DNA of 64,000 bases from an uncultured Verrucomicrobiae bacterium (GCA_951813855.1 OX638380.1:2496876-2560875), one strand, 5' to 3'. Numbered from the stretch's first letter, positions 7,131 to 17,635 are shown. The notes: generated from the sequence alone by a model not told the origin. Numbers and translations are program-made.

Positions 7131-9221
7131 TTAATCGTTCGAAGCGCCGGCCGGCGGCCGGCCGCTCACGCCCAGAGATTTCAAGAAGGGAGTCAAAGAA
7201 CGGGGCCGGCCCAGGAAACTCGTAATCGATTCTTCCGGGTCCCGGGTATCGCCCGTCGCGTAAATTTCCTCTCTCAGCCGCCGTCCGTTGGCTTCGTTCA
7301 ACCGGGCGGAGGGAGAACCGGAAAATACCGTATCCAAATCGGCCGCAATGGCATCGGCCCAGGCGTAGCCGTAATAGCCGGCGTCATAATGGGAAAGATG
7401 AGTGAATCCGGCGATGAAATCGGTGCCTTCCGCCGGTTCGAGAAACACTTTTTTCATCAAACTCCCAGCCAATGCGGACGCCTCCGGAATCTCGGACCCG
7501 GCGGTCACGGAATGAAGCTCCAAATCGATCAGGCCGAAGGCGATCTGCCGACGGTAAAACGAACCGATCGTTTCCAAGCGGGCGGCCTTGAGCCCCTCGA
7601 TGACCCCCGCGGGAATCTTCCGGTTCTCGTCCTGCCAATCGGCGGCGAACAGATCGAGCATGTCCTGGTCCCAAATCCAATTTTCCAGCAATTGGGAAGG
7701 CACTTCGACGAAATCACGAGGCACCGCCGTCCCGGAAAACCGCGCATACTCCGCTCGGGTCAACAACGAGTGCAACGCATGGCCGAATTCGTGAAACAAC
7801 GTTTTCACTTCGGTATGAGACAGTAACGAAGGCTGTCCGGCGTTCGGCGGCGGAAAATTGCAGACCAAAGCGACGCAAGGGCATTGATAGTCGCCGTCGG
7901 GCAAACGCCGCCCGTCGATCAACCCGAACTGGGCGTAATGCCGGAATTTCCCTTTCCGGGGAAACAAGTCCAAATAAAAAGCGCCCCGAGGCGTCTGCGT
8001 CCGAACGTCGGTTACCAAATACAATTCGAGGTCGTTCGTCCATTTCCGAGGGGCTTCGAGCCGGGCGAACGACAAACCGAACAGCCGGCCGCAAATCCGG
8101 AACATTCCCTCCAGGGTTTTTCGATAAGGAAAGTAGCGCCGGAGTTTTTCGCTATCGACCTGATGACGCCTTTTGACGAGTTGATTGGAATAATACCGCC
8201 AATCCCAGAGGTGAACGACCGCTTCGGGATCGCTGGTGTCTTCCCGTTTCATCGCCTGCCAAGCCTCCCTTTCCTGCGCGAAGAGTTCTTGCAAGCCCTC
8301 GCTGAGATCCTCCAGAAATCGCCGGGCGCCGGCGCCGGTTTTGGCCATTTTCAATTCGGTTCGATAATCGGCCCAGTCGGCGTACCCCAGCCGGCGGGCA
8401 ATGTCCGCCCGGAGCCGGATAATTTCCTGGAGCAACTCGAGATTGGTATCCGCCGCCAACCGGTCGCGCGCCTCCTGCATCCGGCGGCGCACGGCTTCCG
8501 ACTTGGCGTTATCCATCACGACCAGAAAATGCCAGACCGTTTCCGCGCCGAGCACGTAATTGCCCGAAAAGTTACGCAGGGAGCGATTATCCAGAAAATC
8601 CCGGGGCAAACCTTCGAGCTCGTCGACCGTGAACTCGACCGGACTTTCGGCCTTGGTGGCGTTGGCGTCGAAATCCGTAACGATCCGGGACAGCCGCTTA
8701 CGGAGTCGCTCCACTTCGTCCCGTTCCCCGCGGGACAAACCGAGTCCAGCGCGACGGAAATCGCGCATAAAATGTTCCATCAGTCGCCGAGCTTCCTCCG
8801 CCAATTCGGATTGCCCGTCGGCAAAGGCGCGGATCGTGCGATAGATGTCCTCGCGATATTCCAGCCCTACGTCCCAATCCTGAAATATCTTGAACTGCCG
8901 CTCCGCCTCCTCCCGGATGACTTTCTCAGGAGCGGCTTCCTTGAGCAAGTAAAGCCGGTTGGCCACGGTGGATACCGAACAAATCACGTCGTCAAACGCG
9001 GCAACCGTGTTGGCGAAATCGAGCCGTTCCGGCAAAAGCGCCGCGATGGCGTCGAGCCGTTCGTCGGCTTGGGCGAGGCATTGTTCCAGCGACTCCGCCA
9101 AGGCCTTCGGCTCGGTTTCGAACTCAGGCAATTCCAGTCGAAACCCGGCCTCTTTCGCTCGCTTCCGGGCTTCGGAAAAAGATACCACGGGTAACGTGGA
9201 AGAAAGGAAATCTTGCATCAC
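7131..9221 (-). CDS. prlC: M3 family zinc oligopeptidase (oligopeptidase A-like)
   Basis: Cytoplasmic metallopeptidase of 696 residues that cleaves short peptides, including signal-peptide fragments. The zinc-binding HEXXH helix is seen as HEFGHALHSLL near residue 477. The third zinc ligand lies in the following helix region (PSQLLENWIWD), as is typical of the M3A family. The C-terminus contains YAWADAIAADL, also usual for the family. No signal peptide is seen. The gene stands alone, convergent with ubiX and divergent from the FG-GAP gene. The prlC symbol is by family resemblance; dipeptidyl carboxypeptidase Dcp is a close alternative. Confidence 0.88.
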   Translation of the reverse strand: MMQDFLSSTLPVVSFSEARKRAKEAGFRLELPEFETEPKALAESLEQCLAQADERLDAIAALLPERLDFANTVAAFDDVICSVSTVANRLYLLKEAAPEKVIREEAERQFKIFQDWDVGLEYREDIYRTIRAFADGQSELAEEARRLMEHFMRDFRRAGLGLSRGERDEVERLRKRLSRIVTDFDANATKAESPVEFTVDELEGLPRDFLDNRSLRNFSGNYVLGAETVWHFLVVMDNAKSEAVRRRMQEARDRLAADTNLELLQEIIRLRADIARRLGYADWADYRTELKMAKTGAGARRFLEDLSEGLQELFAQEREAWQAMKREDTSDPEAVVHLWDWRYYSNQLVKRRHQVDSEKLRRYFPYRKTLEGMFRICGRLFGLSFARLEAPRKWTNDLELYLVTDVRTQTPRGAFYLDLFPRKGKFRHYAQFGLIDGRRLPDGDYQCPCVALVCNFPPPNAGQPSLLSHTEVKTLFHEFGHALHSLLTRAEYARFSGTAVPRDFVEVPSQLLENWIWDQDMLDLFAADWQDENRKIPAGVIEGLKAARLETIGSFYRRQIAFGLIDLELHSVTAGSEIPEASALAGSLMKKVFLEPAEGTDFIAGFTHLSHYDAGYYGYAWADAIAADLDTVFSGSPSARLNEANGRRLREEIYATGDTRDPEESITSFLGRPRSLTPFLKSLGVSGRPPAGASND

Positions 9222-9522
9222 GAATCAATCTGCCTTGAGAAAACTCGGGCTTCGCCGCCCGGTTCGCCCGAACCGCAAAACATACGGAGCCGCTTCGACC
9301 GGTCAAGCCCGGCATGCCCTCGCCGCGAAGCGCTCCGGCAGTCCGCCCGGTAGATTCGTGACGGAAGCGGCGCCAATAATAACTGGAATTCGTCTGGCTT
9401 TCGCCTAGCATCCCCGGGGTCTCGACTCGGCTACGACCCGCAGCGCTCGAAAACCGATTCGGGGCCGAACTTCGACGGCAACGACCGAGGCGAGCCGTGG
9501 AAAGCAATCGAAATCTCCAGCG
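9222..9522. other. Divergent intergenic region, no gene seen
   Basis: About 300 bases between the peptidase (minus) and the FG-GAP gene (plus). Both promoters should lie here, but I see no convincing -35/-10 pair, repeat or RNA structure. Confidence 0.4.
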
Positions 9523-12500
9523 ATGAGAGTCTCTTCCGAACATCGAATCCGCCTTCCGGCGCTCCCGGTGCTTTGCGCCGTACTTTCGAGTTTCGCATTC
9601 CTGCCGTCGGCCGCCCCAGACGACGGACGTCTCGTCCTGATCGAACGACTGGAATCCCGGCCCGCCGCAGCGGAAACCCGATTCCGAACCCTCGAAAACA
9701 CCGGCGTCGAACACGTCGTGCCCATCGATATCCGCCATCCCTTGAAACGCCTTTATACCAACGCGTTCGCTTGCGGCGGCATCGGTATCGCCGATTTCGA
9801 CGGTAACGGCCGGCCCGACCTGTTTTTCGCCGACGGGCCCGGCCCTAACCGCCTCTATCTTCAAACCGGCGACCTGCAATTTCGCGAGACGACCCAAGAA
9901 GCGGGCGTCGCCGGCGGCGACGCTTGGGGCGCGGGAGTCGCGGTAATCGACATCGACGCCGACCGGGATCCCGATATCTACGTTTGCAATTACGAAAGTC
10001 CCAATCAGCTCTTTATCAACGACGGCCAAGGCCGCTTCACGGAACGGGCTCGGGACTTCGGCCTGGACCGGCAAGGCGCTTGGCTGATGGCTTACTTCAG
10101 CGACTACGACCGGGACGGCGATCTGGACGTCTATCTCTTGGGACACCGATTCTATCGCCAGGGCGGCAGACCTTCGCGCGCTCCCAGCCTGATCAAAGAC
10201 GGCCAACCGACGATCCTTCCCGAGTACGCTCGCTACTATCAGGTAACCCAACGCGGCAACAATCGCTACGAAGTCAATAATTGCGGCGCCCCCGACCAGC
10301 TCTTGAGAAACGATTCCGAGGGCGAAATTCCGCGCTTCACGGACGTAACCGGCAACGTCGGCCTCGAACCGGGACGGTGGCAGGGCAATTCGGCCTTATG
10401 GTTCGACTACAACGGCGACGCCTATCCGGACCTCTACGTGGCCAACGATTTCGAAGATCCCGATTGCCTGTACCGCAACAACGGCAACGGAACTTTCTCC
10501 GAGGTGACTCGAGACCTCTTGCCGCATACGACCTGGTTCTCGATGGGTACCGACATCGCCGATATCGACAACGACGGCCGGATGGATCTCCTCTCCTTGG
10601 ATATGGCCGGCACCTCGCACTACGTCTCCAAGACCACCATGGGCGCCATGGGAGCCAGTAAGCATTTCATGCAAACGGCGGAGCCGCCCCAGCACATGCG
10701 CAACTGCCTCTACCTCAACACCGGAACCGACCGCTTCGTCGACGTGGCCTATATGGCCGGCTTGGCCCATTCGGACTGGTCCTGGACCGCCAAGTTCGCG
10801 GATTTCGACGAAGACGGACGCAGCGACCTCTTCGTCTCCAACGGCGTGACCCGCAGTTTCAACGACTCCGACAAACCGCTCGACGTCACCCGCTTGATCG
10901 GACGCACCGAATGGGACCTCTACGAAGACACCCCTCCGCGCCTCGAACGCAATTTGGCGTTTCTCAATCAGGGTAATCTATCCTTCGCCGAGCGATCGAA
11001 ATCCTGGGGCGTCAATCTAAGTTCCATGAGCTACGGAGCGGCGGTCGGCGACCTGGATCGCGACGGCGATCTGGATTTGGTCGTCGCCAATCTGGAATCT
11101 CAGCCGTTCATCCACGAAAACCTCTCCTCGGAAGGCACCCGCAGCCTCTTCCGGCTCTCGGCCGCCGACGCCAATACCGGAGCGATCGGAGCGACCGTCA
11201 CGGCCAAAACCCGCGCCGGGCTGCAGATCCGGCAGTATCACCCCTCGCGAGGATTCCTTTCCAGCGACGAACCGATCGTGCATTTCGGTTTCGGCGACGA
11301 AGAAACCATCGAAGAACTCGAGGTGGTCTGGCCTTCGGGCAACGTCGATCGGTTCGAAGATTTGCCTGCTCAATCGGTATGGCTCGTGAAAGAACGCGAC
11401 CAGGGACCGGACGCTTTACCGGCGGCGATCGGTTCGCGGCTCAGAAAAACCAAGTATCGCCGTTCCGACGCGATCGGCGAGATCACGCATTGGGAGCGTC
11501 CTTTCGACGATTTTCAGGCGCAGCCGCTCCTTCCCAACCGGCTCTCTCGCTTGGGCCCGGGCCTCGCGAGCGCCGACGTGGACGGCGACGGCGACCACGA
11601 CCATTTTCTGGGAGGCGCCGCGGGCCAACCGGGACGGTTGTTGCTCAACCAAGGCGACGGAAGATTCGAGTCGCGAGCGTTCGCGCCGGGCGACGCGGAA
11701 AACGAGGACCTGGGTTGCCTCTTTCTGGACGTCGACGGCGACGGCGATTCCGACCTTTTGATCGCCAGCGGTTCGGTGGAGTATCCCCTCGGTCATCCCT
11801 TCTATCGCGACCGCCTCTATCTCAACGACGGCCATGGCGACTTCGCCCCGGCTCCAGTCGAAGCCCTGCCCGATTACCGGGGTAACAGCGGAGCCTTGAC
11901 GGCCGCCGATTTCGATCGCGACGGCGACTTGGATCTGTTCGTCGGAGGCCGTTCCGTCCCCGGTAAGTTTCCGGAAACTCCGCGCAGCCAACTTTGGCGC
12001 AACGACAGCCGACCCGGAACCGTACGGTTCGCCACGGTGGATAATCCCGACGTCCAATCCGCCGGTCTGGTCACGGGAGCGATCTGGTCGGATATCGACG
12101 CCGACGGTTGGCCCGACTTGCTGCTCTCGATCGAATGGGGCCCGATTCGGGTCTTCCGCAATCGGGAAGGCCGGTTAGAAGATCATACTCAGGAATCCGG
12201 GCTGGCCGAATTAACCGGTTGGTGGAACGGCATCGCCGGAGGCGACTTCGATAACGATGGCGACTTCGATTTCCTGATCGCCAATTACGGACTTAATACC
12301 AAATACCGGGCCAGTCCCGCAGCGCCGGAACTCCTCTATTACGGCGTCTTCGGCCAGAACCGGACCAAAAGAATTCTCGAAGCGTGCTACGAAGGGAACA
12401 AACTGTTCCCCCATCGGGGTTTCAGTTGTTCCCGCAACGCGATCCCTTCCCTAGGGCCGCAACTCGGCTCCTATCACAACTTCGCCCTGGCTACCCTTCC

Positions 12501-13218
12501 AGAGCTCTACACCGAAAAACGCTTGTCCGGAGCCGACCGCTACGAAGCCGTCGAATTGAGAACCGGCCTGCTGCTCAACGACGGTCAGGGACGCTTCGCC
12601 TGGCGCCCGCTCCCCAGAAGGGCCCAAACCGCGCCGACCTTCGGAGCCGTGACGATCGATGCCGACACCGACGGAAATCCGGATCTCTACCTGGCGCAAA
12701 ATTTCTTTAGTCCCCAACTCGAAACCCGTCCCCTGGACGGCGGCCTGAGCTTGCTTTTGCTCGGCGACGGCACGGGCCGCTTCACACCGGAACCGGTCGC
12801 CGAAAGCGGACTGAAAGTTACGGGGGACGCCAAAAGTTTAATCGTCTCCGATCTCGACGGCGATCTTCGGCCCGACTTTCTAATCGGGCTAAACGACGGA
12901 CCGTTAACCGGTTTCGAACGAAGACCCGACGCCTCGCAAACTTGGCTGGCCATCGGCCTTCGAGGATTGCCCGGCAATCCCGACGGGATCGGAGCGCGCC
13001 TCGAAATCCGGTCGACCAACGGTGCCGTCGACCGAACGGAAGAAATCCGAGCCGGAGGCGGATACCTCTCGCAATCGCCCTCCCTGATCTGGCTCGGATT
13101 ACCTGCCGAAGCGACCGAATTGGAAGCGGAAGTCCACTGGCCCCAGGGAACGGTCTCCCGGCACTCGTTGCCGGCCCGGTCGGGAACGATCCAGCTGAGT
13201 CACCCGGCCCGGCAATAA
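9523..13218 (+). CDS. Exported FG-GAP/VCBS repeat protein with two ASPIC/UnbV domains
   Basis: 1231-residue protein with a signal peptide (charged start MRVSSEHRIR, hydrophobic core to about residue 31, then SAAPDDGR). It contains many calcium-binding FG-GAP/VCBS repeats of the form DxDxDGDxDL, expected to fold as beta-propellers. An ASPIC/UnbV domain (about residues 555-630) closes a first half, after which a second set of FG-GAP repeats starts near 680 and ends in a second ASPIC/UnbV domain (about 1150-1230). The protein is thus a tandem duplication of the CRTAC1-like module. Such proteins are common in Verrucomicrobiota, Planctomycetota and Bacteroidota, and are thought to act outside the cell or at its surface. 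The substrate is unknown. Confidence 0.85.
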   Translation: MRVSSEHRIRLPALPVLCAVLSSFAFLPSAAPDDGRLVLIERLESRPAAAETRFRTLENTGVEHVVPIDIRHPLKRLYTNAFACGGIGIADFDGNGRPDLFFADGPGPNRLYLQTGDLQFRETTQEAGVAGGDAWGAGVAVIDIDADRDPDIYVCNYESPNQLFINDGQGRFTERARDFGLDRQGAWLMAYFSDYDRDGDLDVYLLGHRFYRQGGRPSRAPSLIKDGQPTILPEYARYYQVTQRGNNRYEVNNCGAPDQLLRNDSEGEIPRFTDVTGNVGLEPGRWQGNSALWFDYNGDAYPDLYVANDFEDPDCLYRNNGNGTFSEVTRDLLPHTTWFSMGTDIADIDNDGRMDLLSLDMAGTSHYVSKTTMGAMGASKHFMQTAEPPQHMRNCLYLNTGTDRFVDVAYMAGLAHSDWSWTAKFADFDEDGRSDLFVSNGVTRSFNDSDKPLDVTRLIGRTEWDLYEDTPPRLERNLAFLNQGNLSFAERSKSWGVNLSSMSYGAAVGDLDRDGDLDLVVANLESQPFIHENLSSEGTRSLFRLSAADANTGAIGATVTAKTRAGLQIRQYHPSRGFLSSDEPIVHFGFGDEETIEELEVVWPSGNVDRFEDLPAQSVWLVKERDQGPDALPAAIGSRLRKTKYRRSDAIGEITHWERPFDDFQAQPLLPNRLSRLGPGLASADVDGDGDHDHFLGGAAGQPGRLLLNQGDGRFESRAFAPGDAENEDLGCLFLDVDGDGDSDLLIASGSVEYPLGHPFYRDRLYLNDGHGDFAPAPVEALPDYRGNSGALTAADFDRDGDLDLFVGGRSVPGKFPETPRSQLWRNDSRPGTVRFATVDNPDVQSAGLVTGAIWSDIDADGWPDLLLSIEWGPIRVFRNREGRLEDHTQESGLAELTGWWNGIAGGDFDNDGDFDFLIANYGLNTKYRASPAAPELLYYGVFGQNRTKRILEACYEGNKLFPHRGFSCSRNAIPSLGPQLGSYHNFALATLPELYTEKRLSGADRYEAVELRTGLLLNDGQGRFAWRPLPRRAQTAPTFGAVTIDADTDGNPDLYLAQNFFSPQLETRPLDGGLSLLLLGDGTGRFTPEPVAESGLKVTGDAKSLIVSDLDGDLRPDFLIGLNDGPLTGFERRPDASQTWLAIGLRGLPGNPDGIGARLEIRSTNGAVDRTEEIRAGGGYLSQSPSLIWLGLPAEATELEAEVHWPQGTVSRHSLPARSGTIQLSHPARQ

Positions 13219-13293
13219 TTGACATGACTTTACCGCCCTTTCGATTAGAACTGGGAACAAGCATGGTTATCAACCGCCCATAAACCGGCAATT

Positions 13294-14256
13294 GTGGCGC
13301 TGCTAGAAGTCAACGATCTGTCGATTGAATTGTCGGACCGGCAGGGAACCTATCGTATCGTCGACGGGCTTTCGCTGGATATCGCTCCGGGAGAATCTTT
13401 TTGCCTGATCGGCGAAAGCGGCTCCGGCAAAAGCGTGACCGCGTTGTCGTTGACCCGCCTCCTCCCCTCGCCGCCTTTCAGTTATGCCGGGGGAGAAGTC
13501 CGCATCGATAACCAGGACGTCTTCGGCTTGGACGACCGCACTTTGCGGCGGCTACGGGGAGGCAAGGTCAGTTACATCTTCCAGGATCCAGTAGCCTACC
13601 TGAATCCCGTACACCGGGTCGGAACTCAGATTCTGGAAATGCTCAAACTCCACCGCCCCGAAAAGGCGAACCAAGAACGAATCGTCGAACTGCTGAAATT
13701 GGTCGAGATTCCGGCACCCGAGTTGCGGCTGAAAGACTATCCCCACCAGATGTCCGGAGGCATGTTGCAACGAGTCATGATCGCCATTGCCCTGGCTTCC
13801 GAACCCTTGCTGCTGGTCGCCGACGAACCCACCACCGCTCTGGACGTCACCGTGCAGGAGCAAATTCTGCGGTTGCTCGAAAAACTGCGTCGGCAATTAG
13901 GAATGGCCGTGCTGTTGATCAGTCACAATTTGGGCGTCGTACACGATTTCGCCGACCGGGTAGCGGTCATGTACGCCGGCCAGGTCGTAGAATACGGCAA
14001 AGCCACGGAAGTGCTCAATGCGCCGCAGCATCCCTATACCGAAGCGTTGTTGGAGGCCGCCCCTCGCATCGGTTCCGGACAACATCGATTGCAGGCCATT
14101 CCCGGACAAGTGCCGCCGCCCCATTCGTTTCCTTCCGGCTGCCGTTTCCATACCCGTTGCAACCTGACCGAACCCAGTTGTTCGATTTCGGTGCCGCCGC
14201 TCCATCCGGCCGGCGACGGCCGGATGGTCCGTTGTCCGATTCGCGTGCCCTCATGA
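13294..14256 (+). CDS. oppD: Peptide ABC transporter ATP-binding protein (OppD-like)
   Basis: 320-residue ATPase of the Opp/Dpp family with Walker A GESGSGKS at 40-47, signature [12 protein letters not shown], Walker [14 protein letters not shown] and the C-terminal oligopeptide transporter motif that contains clustered cysteines ([14 protein letters not shown]), which can hold an iron-sulfur cluster in this family. GTG start at 13294. It overlaps oppF as ATGA. No substrate-binding protein or permease gene (oppABC) is adjacent, so the pair must work with membrane components encoded elsewhere, or energise a different importer. Nickel or dipeptide specificity cannot be excluded. Confidence 0.85.
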   Translation: MALLEVNDLSIELSDRQGTYRIVDGLSLDIAPGESFCLIGESGSGKSVTALSLTRLLPSPPFSYAGGEVRIDNQDVFGLDDRTLRRLRGGKVSYIFQDPVAYLNPVHRVGTQILEMLKLHRPEKANQERIVELLKLVEIPAPELRLKDYPHQMSGGMLQRVMIAIALASEPLLLVADEPTTALDVTVQEQILRLLEKLRRQLGMAVLLISHNLGVVHDFADRVAVMYAGQVVEYGKATEVLNAPQHPYTEALLEAAPRIGSGQHRLQAIPGQVPPPHSFPSGCRFHTRCNLTEPSCSISVPPLHPAGDGRMVRCPIRVPS

Positions 14257-15224
14257 AGTTGCTGGAAGTTCAGGAACTAGAAATTCGCTACCGCGTTCAA
14301 GGAAACGGCTTCAGGGAACGACGGTATCTGCAGGCCGTCAATCAGATCAGTTTCGAACTGGATCGCGGTCGAACCATCGGACTCGTAGGCGAAAGCGGTT
14401 GCGGCAAAAGTTCTTTGGCCCGCAGCCTGGTGTTGCTGGAAGAACCGACTAACGGCGAAATCCGTTATCAAGGCCGAAATATTCTCAATATGAACCGGGC
14501 CGAACGAAAGGACTACCGCCGTTCGGTTCAAATGATTTTCCAGGACCCCTACGGCTCGCTCAATCCCAAATTGACCGTGGAGGCGAGCGTCGCCGAAGGC
14601 ATCCGGTTACAAGGTTTGATGACCAAGCCGGATCAAATCCAAAAAGAAGTGATCCGGCTGCTGGAAAAAGTCGGGTTGGACGCCTCAGCCACCAAACGGT
14701 ATCCCCGGCAATTCAGCGGAGGACAACGCCAACGCATCGGCATCGCCCGCGCCTTGGCGGTCCGGCCCGAACTGATCGTCTGCGACGAACCGGTCAGCGC
14801 CCTGGACGTTTCCGTACAGGCCCAAGTCATCAATCTGCTGCGCGAATTACAGACCGACTTCCAACTCTCCTACCTGTTCATCACGCACGACCTGGCCGTC
14901 GTCGAAAACATCAGCCACGAACTGATGGTCATGTACCTCGGCCAGATCGTCGAGCAAGGCCCCGCCAAAAAGATTATCTCCCAGCCGAAACATCCCTACA
15001 GCCAGATGTTGATCGCTTCCATTCCCGGCAACCGGACCGAGGCCGACGAGAATTGGTCCGGCAGCCGGGGCGACATACCCTCTCCCCTGAACGTGCCGCC
15101 CGGCTGTCCGTTTCATTCGCGTTGCCCCTTGGCCGAGGAGCGTTGCCGCCTGGAGCGTCCCCTGCTCAAACCGATCACGCCGAGGCATCTCGTGGCCTGC
15201 CATCTGGTAGCGACCGAAGACTGA
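14253..15224 (+). CDS. oppF: Peptide ABC transporter ATP-binding protein (OppF-like)
   Basis: 323-residue partner ATPase. Walker A GESGCGKS is at 46-53, signature FSGGQRQRIGIARAL, Walker B LIVCDEPVSALD, and the C-terminal CPFHSRCPLAEERC cysteine motif is present. The ATG at 14253 overlaps the oppD stop as ATGA. The longer in-frame extension upstream lies inside oppD and is rejected. OppD and OppF normally form the heterodimeric motor of an oligopeptide importer. Confidence 0.87.
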   Translation: MKLLEVQELEIRYRVQGNGFRERRYLQAVNQISFELDRGRTIGLVGESGCGKSSLARSLVLLEEPTNGEIRYQGRNILNMNRAERKDYRRSVQMIFQDPYGSLNPKLTVEASVAEGIRLQGLMTKPDQIQKEVIRLLEKVGLDASATKRYPRQFSGGQRQRIGIARALAVRPELIVCDEPVSALDVSVQAQVINLLRELQTDFQLSYLFITHDLAVVENISHELMVMYLGQIVEQGPAKKIISQPKHPYSQMLIASIPGNRTEADENWSGSRGDIPSPLNVPPGCPFHSRCPLAEERCRLERPLLKPITPRHLVACHLVATED

Positions 15225-15245
15225 TCGTCGGCAGTCAGGACGCCA

Positions 15246-17591
15246 ATGACTAACTGGAATCCGTTTTTACGCTATCCGAGGATGAGTCTCGTCATCCTGC
15301 TGGCGGCCATGATTCCCCTACTGACACGACTTCCCGAATTGGCTTTCCGTTCCGATCCGCTAACCCTGCTCGAGAGCAATCCGAACCAGAAAGAAGCCCT
15401 CGAGAAAGCGATCTCGTTGATGCCGGAAAACGAGCTGATCCTGATCGATCTGGCGCTTCCCGAGATCTTCACCTTCGAAGGCCTAGCGGTCATCTCCCGG
15501 ATCAGCGACGCCTTGCTCACCGTGACCGGCGCCCAAGACGTCAAGAGCCTGACCCATGCCTACAAACCCGTCCGCCGGGGGTTTTCCCTCAGCATGGTTC
15601 CCTTGATCGAGTTGGACTCGAGTTCGAAAACGGACCTGAAAGTTTTTCGCGACTATTGCCTGAGCCATCCGCTCGTTCGCAACGTCATGGTTTCTTCCGA
15701 CGGACGGCACACCACCCTGTCGCTGTCCTTGAGGGACCGTTATCGCGATCGGGATTCGCAACGAAAGCTGCGAGCCGAGATCCAAGCCGTACTGGAACCT
15801 TTCGAACGGGAAGGCTGCGCCTTCACCGTGGCCGGATTTTCTCTGGTCGAAGAAGAAGTTCGCACTCGGGTCGGCGAAGATCTGAAGCTCTTCGCCCTGA
15901 CCGCCGGGCCTTTTCTCCTGATCGTACTGGGATGTTTCTTCCGCTCCATTGGATTCGTCCTGATATTGCTGAGCAACTTGGTCGTCGCGCTGGCGGCAAT
16001 TCTGGGGTTATTGCTTTGGGCGGAGTACTCGTTTTCCGTCTACAACCTGCCGCTGATTCCCCTGTGCGCCGGCATCCATCTCACCTTGCTGGTGCATTTG
16101 GCGACGGCCGCCGGCCAAACAAATCCCGATCGAACCCCGTTTCAGACCGTTGCCGCCGCCATCCGGCGAATCGGTAAATCTTGTGCGTTCGCGACGTTGA
16201 CTACCGTAGCCGGGCTACTATCGCTGAGCGCCTCGACGATCCCTCAAGTAAGGGAGACCGGTCTGCTGGGCACCTGCGGCATCGGCATGGTTTTTTTATT
16301 CACCTTCGGCCCGGGAGTTGCGTCGACTGTCCTCTGGACCGCCGCCAAACCGGCCCGGAAGCTACCTAAGCATGATACGGAACTGGCCTGGCTCCGCTGG
16401 CTAACAACCTTGCGCCGCGGCCGCCGGACGGTACTGACGCTTACCGCCCTAGCCGTTCTGTTCGCCGCTGCCGGAATTTCCTTGCTGCGCTCGGATGTCC
16501 GACCGTTGGAGTTCTTGCCCTACGACAGTCCTGCCCGAGCAGCCGGAAAACTATTCAACGACCGTTACGGGGGATTCAACGTCTTCCAATTACGCTTCGA
16601 TACGGGGCAAACCAACGGCATCAACCGAACGGATTTCTTGAATTATCTAGACGAAGTAAGCCGATACGCCGCGGCCCGGGACGAGGTTTCGAACGTCTAC
16701 AGTTACCCCCTGTTGCTAGCCGTTCTCAACCAGATTTGGGAACAGGAACGGCCCGGAAGCTTGAAGGTGCCCGGCAATCCCCTGGTGCTGGGAACCCTAA
16801 CGTTTCTGCTCAAGACTCAAGCTTCGCAATTCCCTTTTTTGGCGGCGTTATGCGACCCGGATCATCGAACGACCACTTTGATCGTTCGGACCCCGGATTT
16901 GCCTTCACCCCAGTATTTGCGACTGATTGCGGATCTCGTGGATCAGGCCGAAACCGGGCTGCCGGCCGGCGTGACGATTCACGAAGAAAAAGGACTGCAC
17001 AGCATCCTGAGAGCGGACCAGGAATTACTCTCCGGCCAATTGAATAGCGCCGGCGGAGCCTTGGCGACCATTTTCGGGCTCCTCTTCTGCCTTTGGCGGT
17101 CTTGGCGCTTGGCCGCTCTGGCGATCCTTCTCAACACCCTGCCCATCGGCTTGGTTCTGGCCTGTGGCGCCTTCGCGGGAATCTCGCTCAACTCCATTAC
17201 CATCACAGTAGCGGCCATCGCCTTCGGTATCGCCGTCGACGATACCGTTCACCTCGTTACCCAGTGGCGAGAAGCTCGGCTCTCAGGACTGAACGCCCAA
17301 GAGTCGGTCGAACGAGCCCTGGCGATTAAGGCGCGCCCGATCGTTTACACCAGCCTGATTCTCGGGGGGATTTTTCTGCTGCTGTTCCTCACCTCGTTCC
17401 CCCCCGTCAAACACTTCGGCTTGTTGGTCGCCTTGGGATTCGGCTTGGCCTTGGCTATCGTTCTTTCACTGTTGCCGTTGTTTCTTTCGGGCCGAACGAC
17501 GCCGAACGACTCGGCCGCCCGGGGCGATTCGAAAGCGCCGCCGAATTCTCCGGCCAGCGGAGATTCGCTCGGATCAGCCGCGGTAGATTAA
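15246..17591 (+). CDS. RND/MMPL superfamily transporter
   Basis: 781-residue inner-membrane protein with the two-fold RND layout. A first membrane helix near residue 20 is followed by a large periplasmic loop, a block of about five helices (about 215-370), a cytoplasmic link, and another helix near 395-415. A second periplasmic loop starting near REFLPYDSPARA precedes a second block of helices from about 610 to the end. AFGIAVDDTVHLVTQW is the usual intramembrane motif of the sterol-sensing/MMPL group. The C-terminus is rich in Ser, Ala and Pro. It follows oppF by 21 bases. Related proteins move lipids or hopanoids (HpnN), but the substrate cannot be assigned. Confidence 0.8.
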   Translation: MTNWNPFLRYPRMSLVILLAAMIPLLTRLPELAFRSDPLTLLESNPNQKEALEKAISLMPENELILIDLALPEIFTFEGLAVISRISDALLTVTGAQDVKSLTHAYKPVRRGFSLSMVPLIELDSSSKTDLKVFRDYCLSHPLVRNVMVSSDGRHTTLSLSLRDRYRDRDSQRKLRAEIQAVLEPFEREGCAFTVAGFSLVEEEVRTRVGEDLKLFALTAGPFLLIVLGCFFRSIGFVLILLSNLVVALAAILGLLLWAEYSFSVYNLPLIPLCAGIHLTLLVHLATAAGQTNPDRTPFQTVAAAIRRIGKSCAFATLTTVAGLLSLSASTIPQVRETGLLGTCGIGMVFLFTFGPGVASTVLWTAAKPARKLPKHDTELAWLRWLTTLRRGRRTVLTLTALAVLFAAAGISLLRSDVRPLEFLPYDSPARAAGKLFNDRYGGFNVFQLRFDTGQTNGINRTDFLNYLDEVSRYAAARDEVSNVYSYPLLLAVLNQIWEQERPGSLKVPGNPLVLGTLTFLLKTQASQFPFLAALCDPDHRTTTLIVRTPDLPSPQYLRLIADLVDQAETGLPAGVTIHEEKGLHSILRADQELLSGQLNSAGGALATIFGLLFCLWRSWRLAALAILLNTLPIGLVLACGAFAGISLNSITITVAAIAFGIAVDDTVHLVTQWREARLSGLNAQESVERALAIKARPIVYTSLILGGIFLLLFLTSFPPVKHFGLLVALGFGLALAIVLSLLPLFLSGRTTPNDSAARGDSKAPPNSPASGDSLGSAAVD

Positions 17592-17612
17592 TCGATCGGG
17601 TTAAACGAAAAC

Positions 17613-17635
17613 GACCGCCCTCGAAGAAGGCGGCC
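17613..17635 (-). terminator. Possible terminator of the FecR-domain gene
   Basis: GACCGCC and GGCGGCC can pair (one mismatch) around a nine-base loop in the short gap between convergent genes. On the minus strand the stem is followed by GTTTTCGTTTAA, a broken U-tract. Confidence 0.35.

Noticed and set aside
7884..9194. Plus-strand open frame of 436 codons inside the M3 peptidase gene
   Set aside because: Opposite strand has a complete, motif-bearing peptidase. The frame is Pro/Gly/Arg-rich shadow sequence caused by codon bias.
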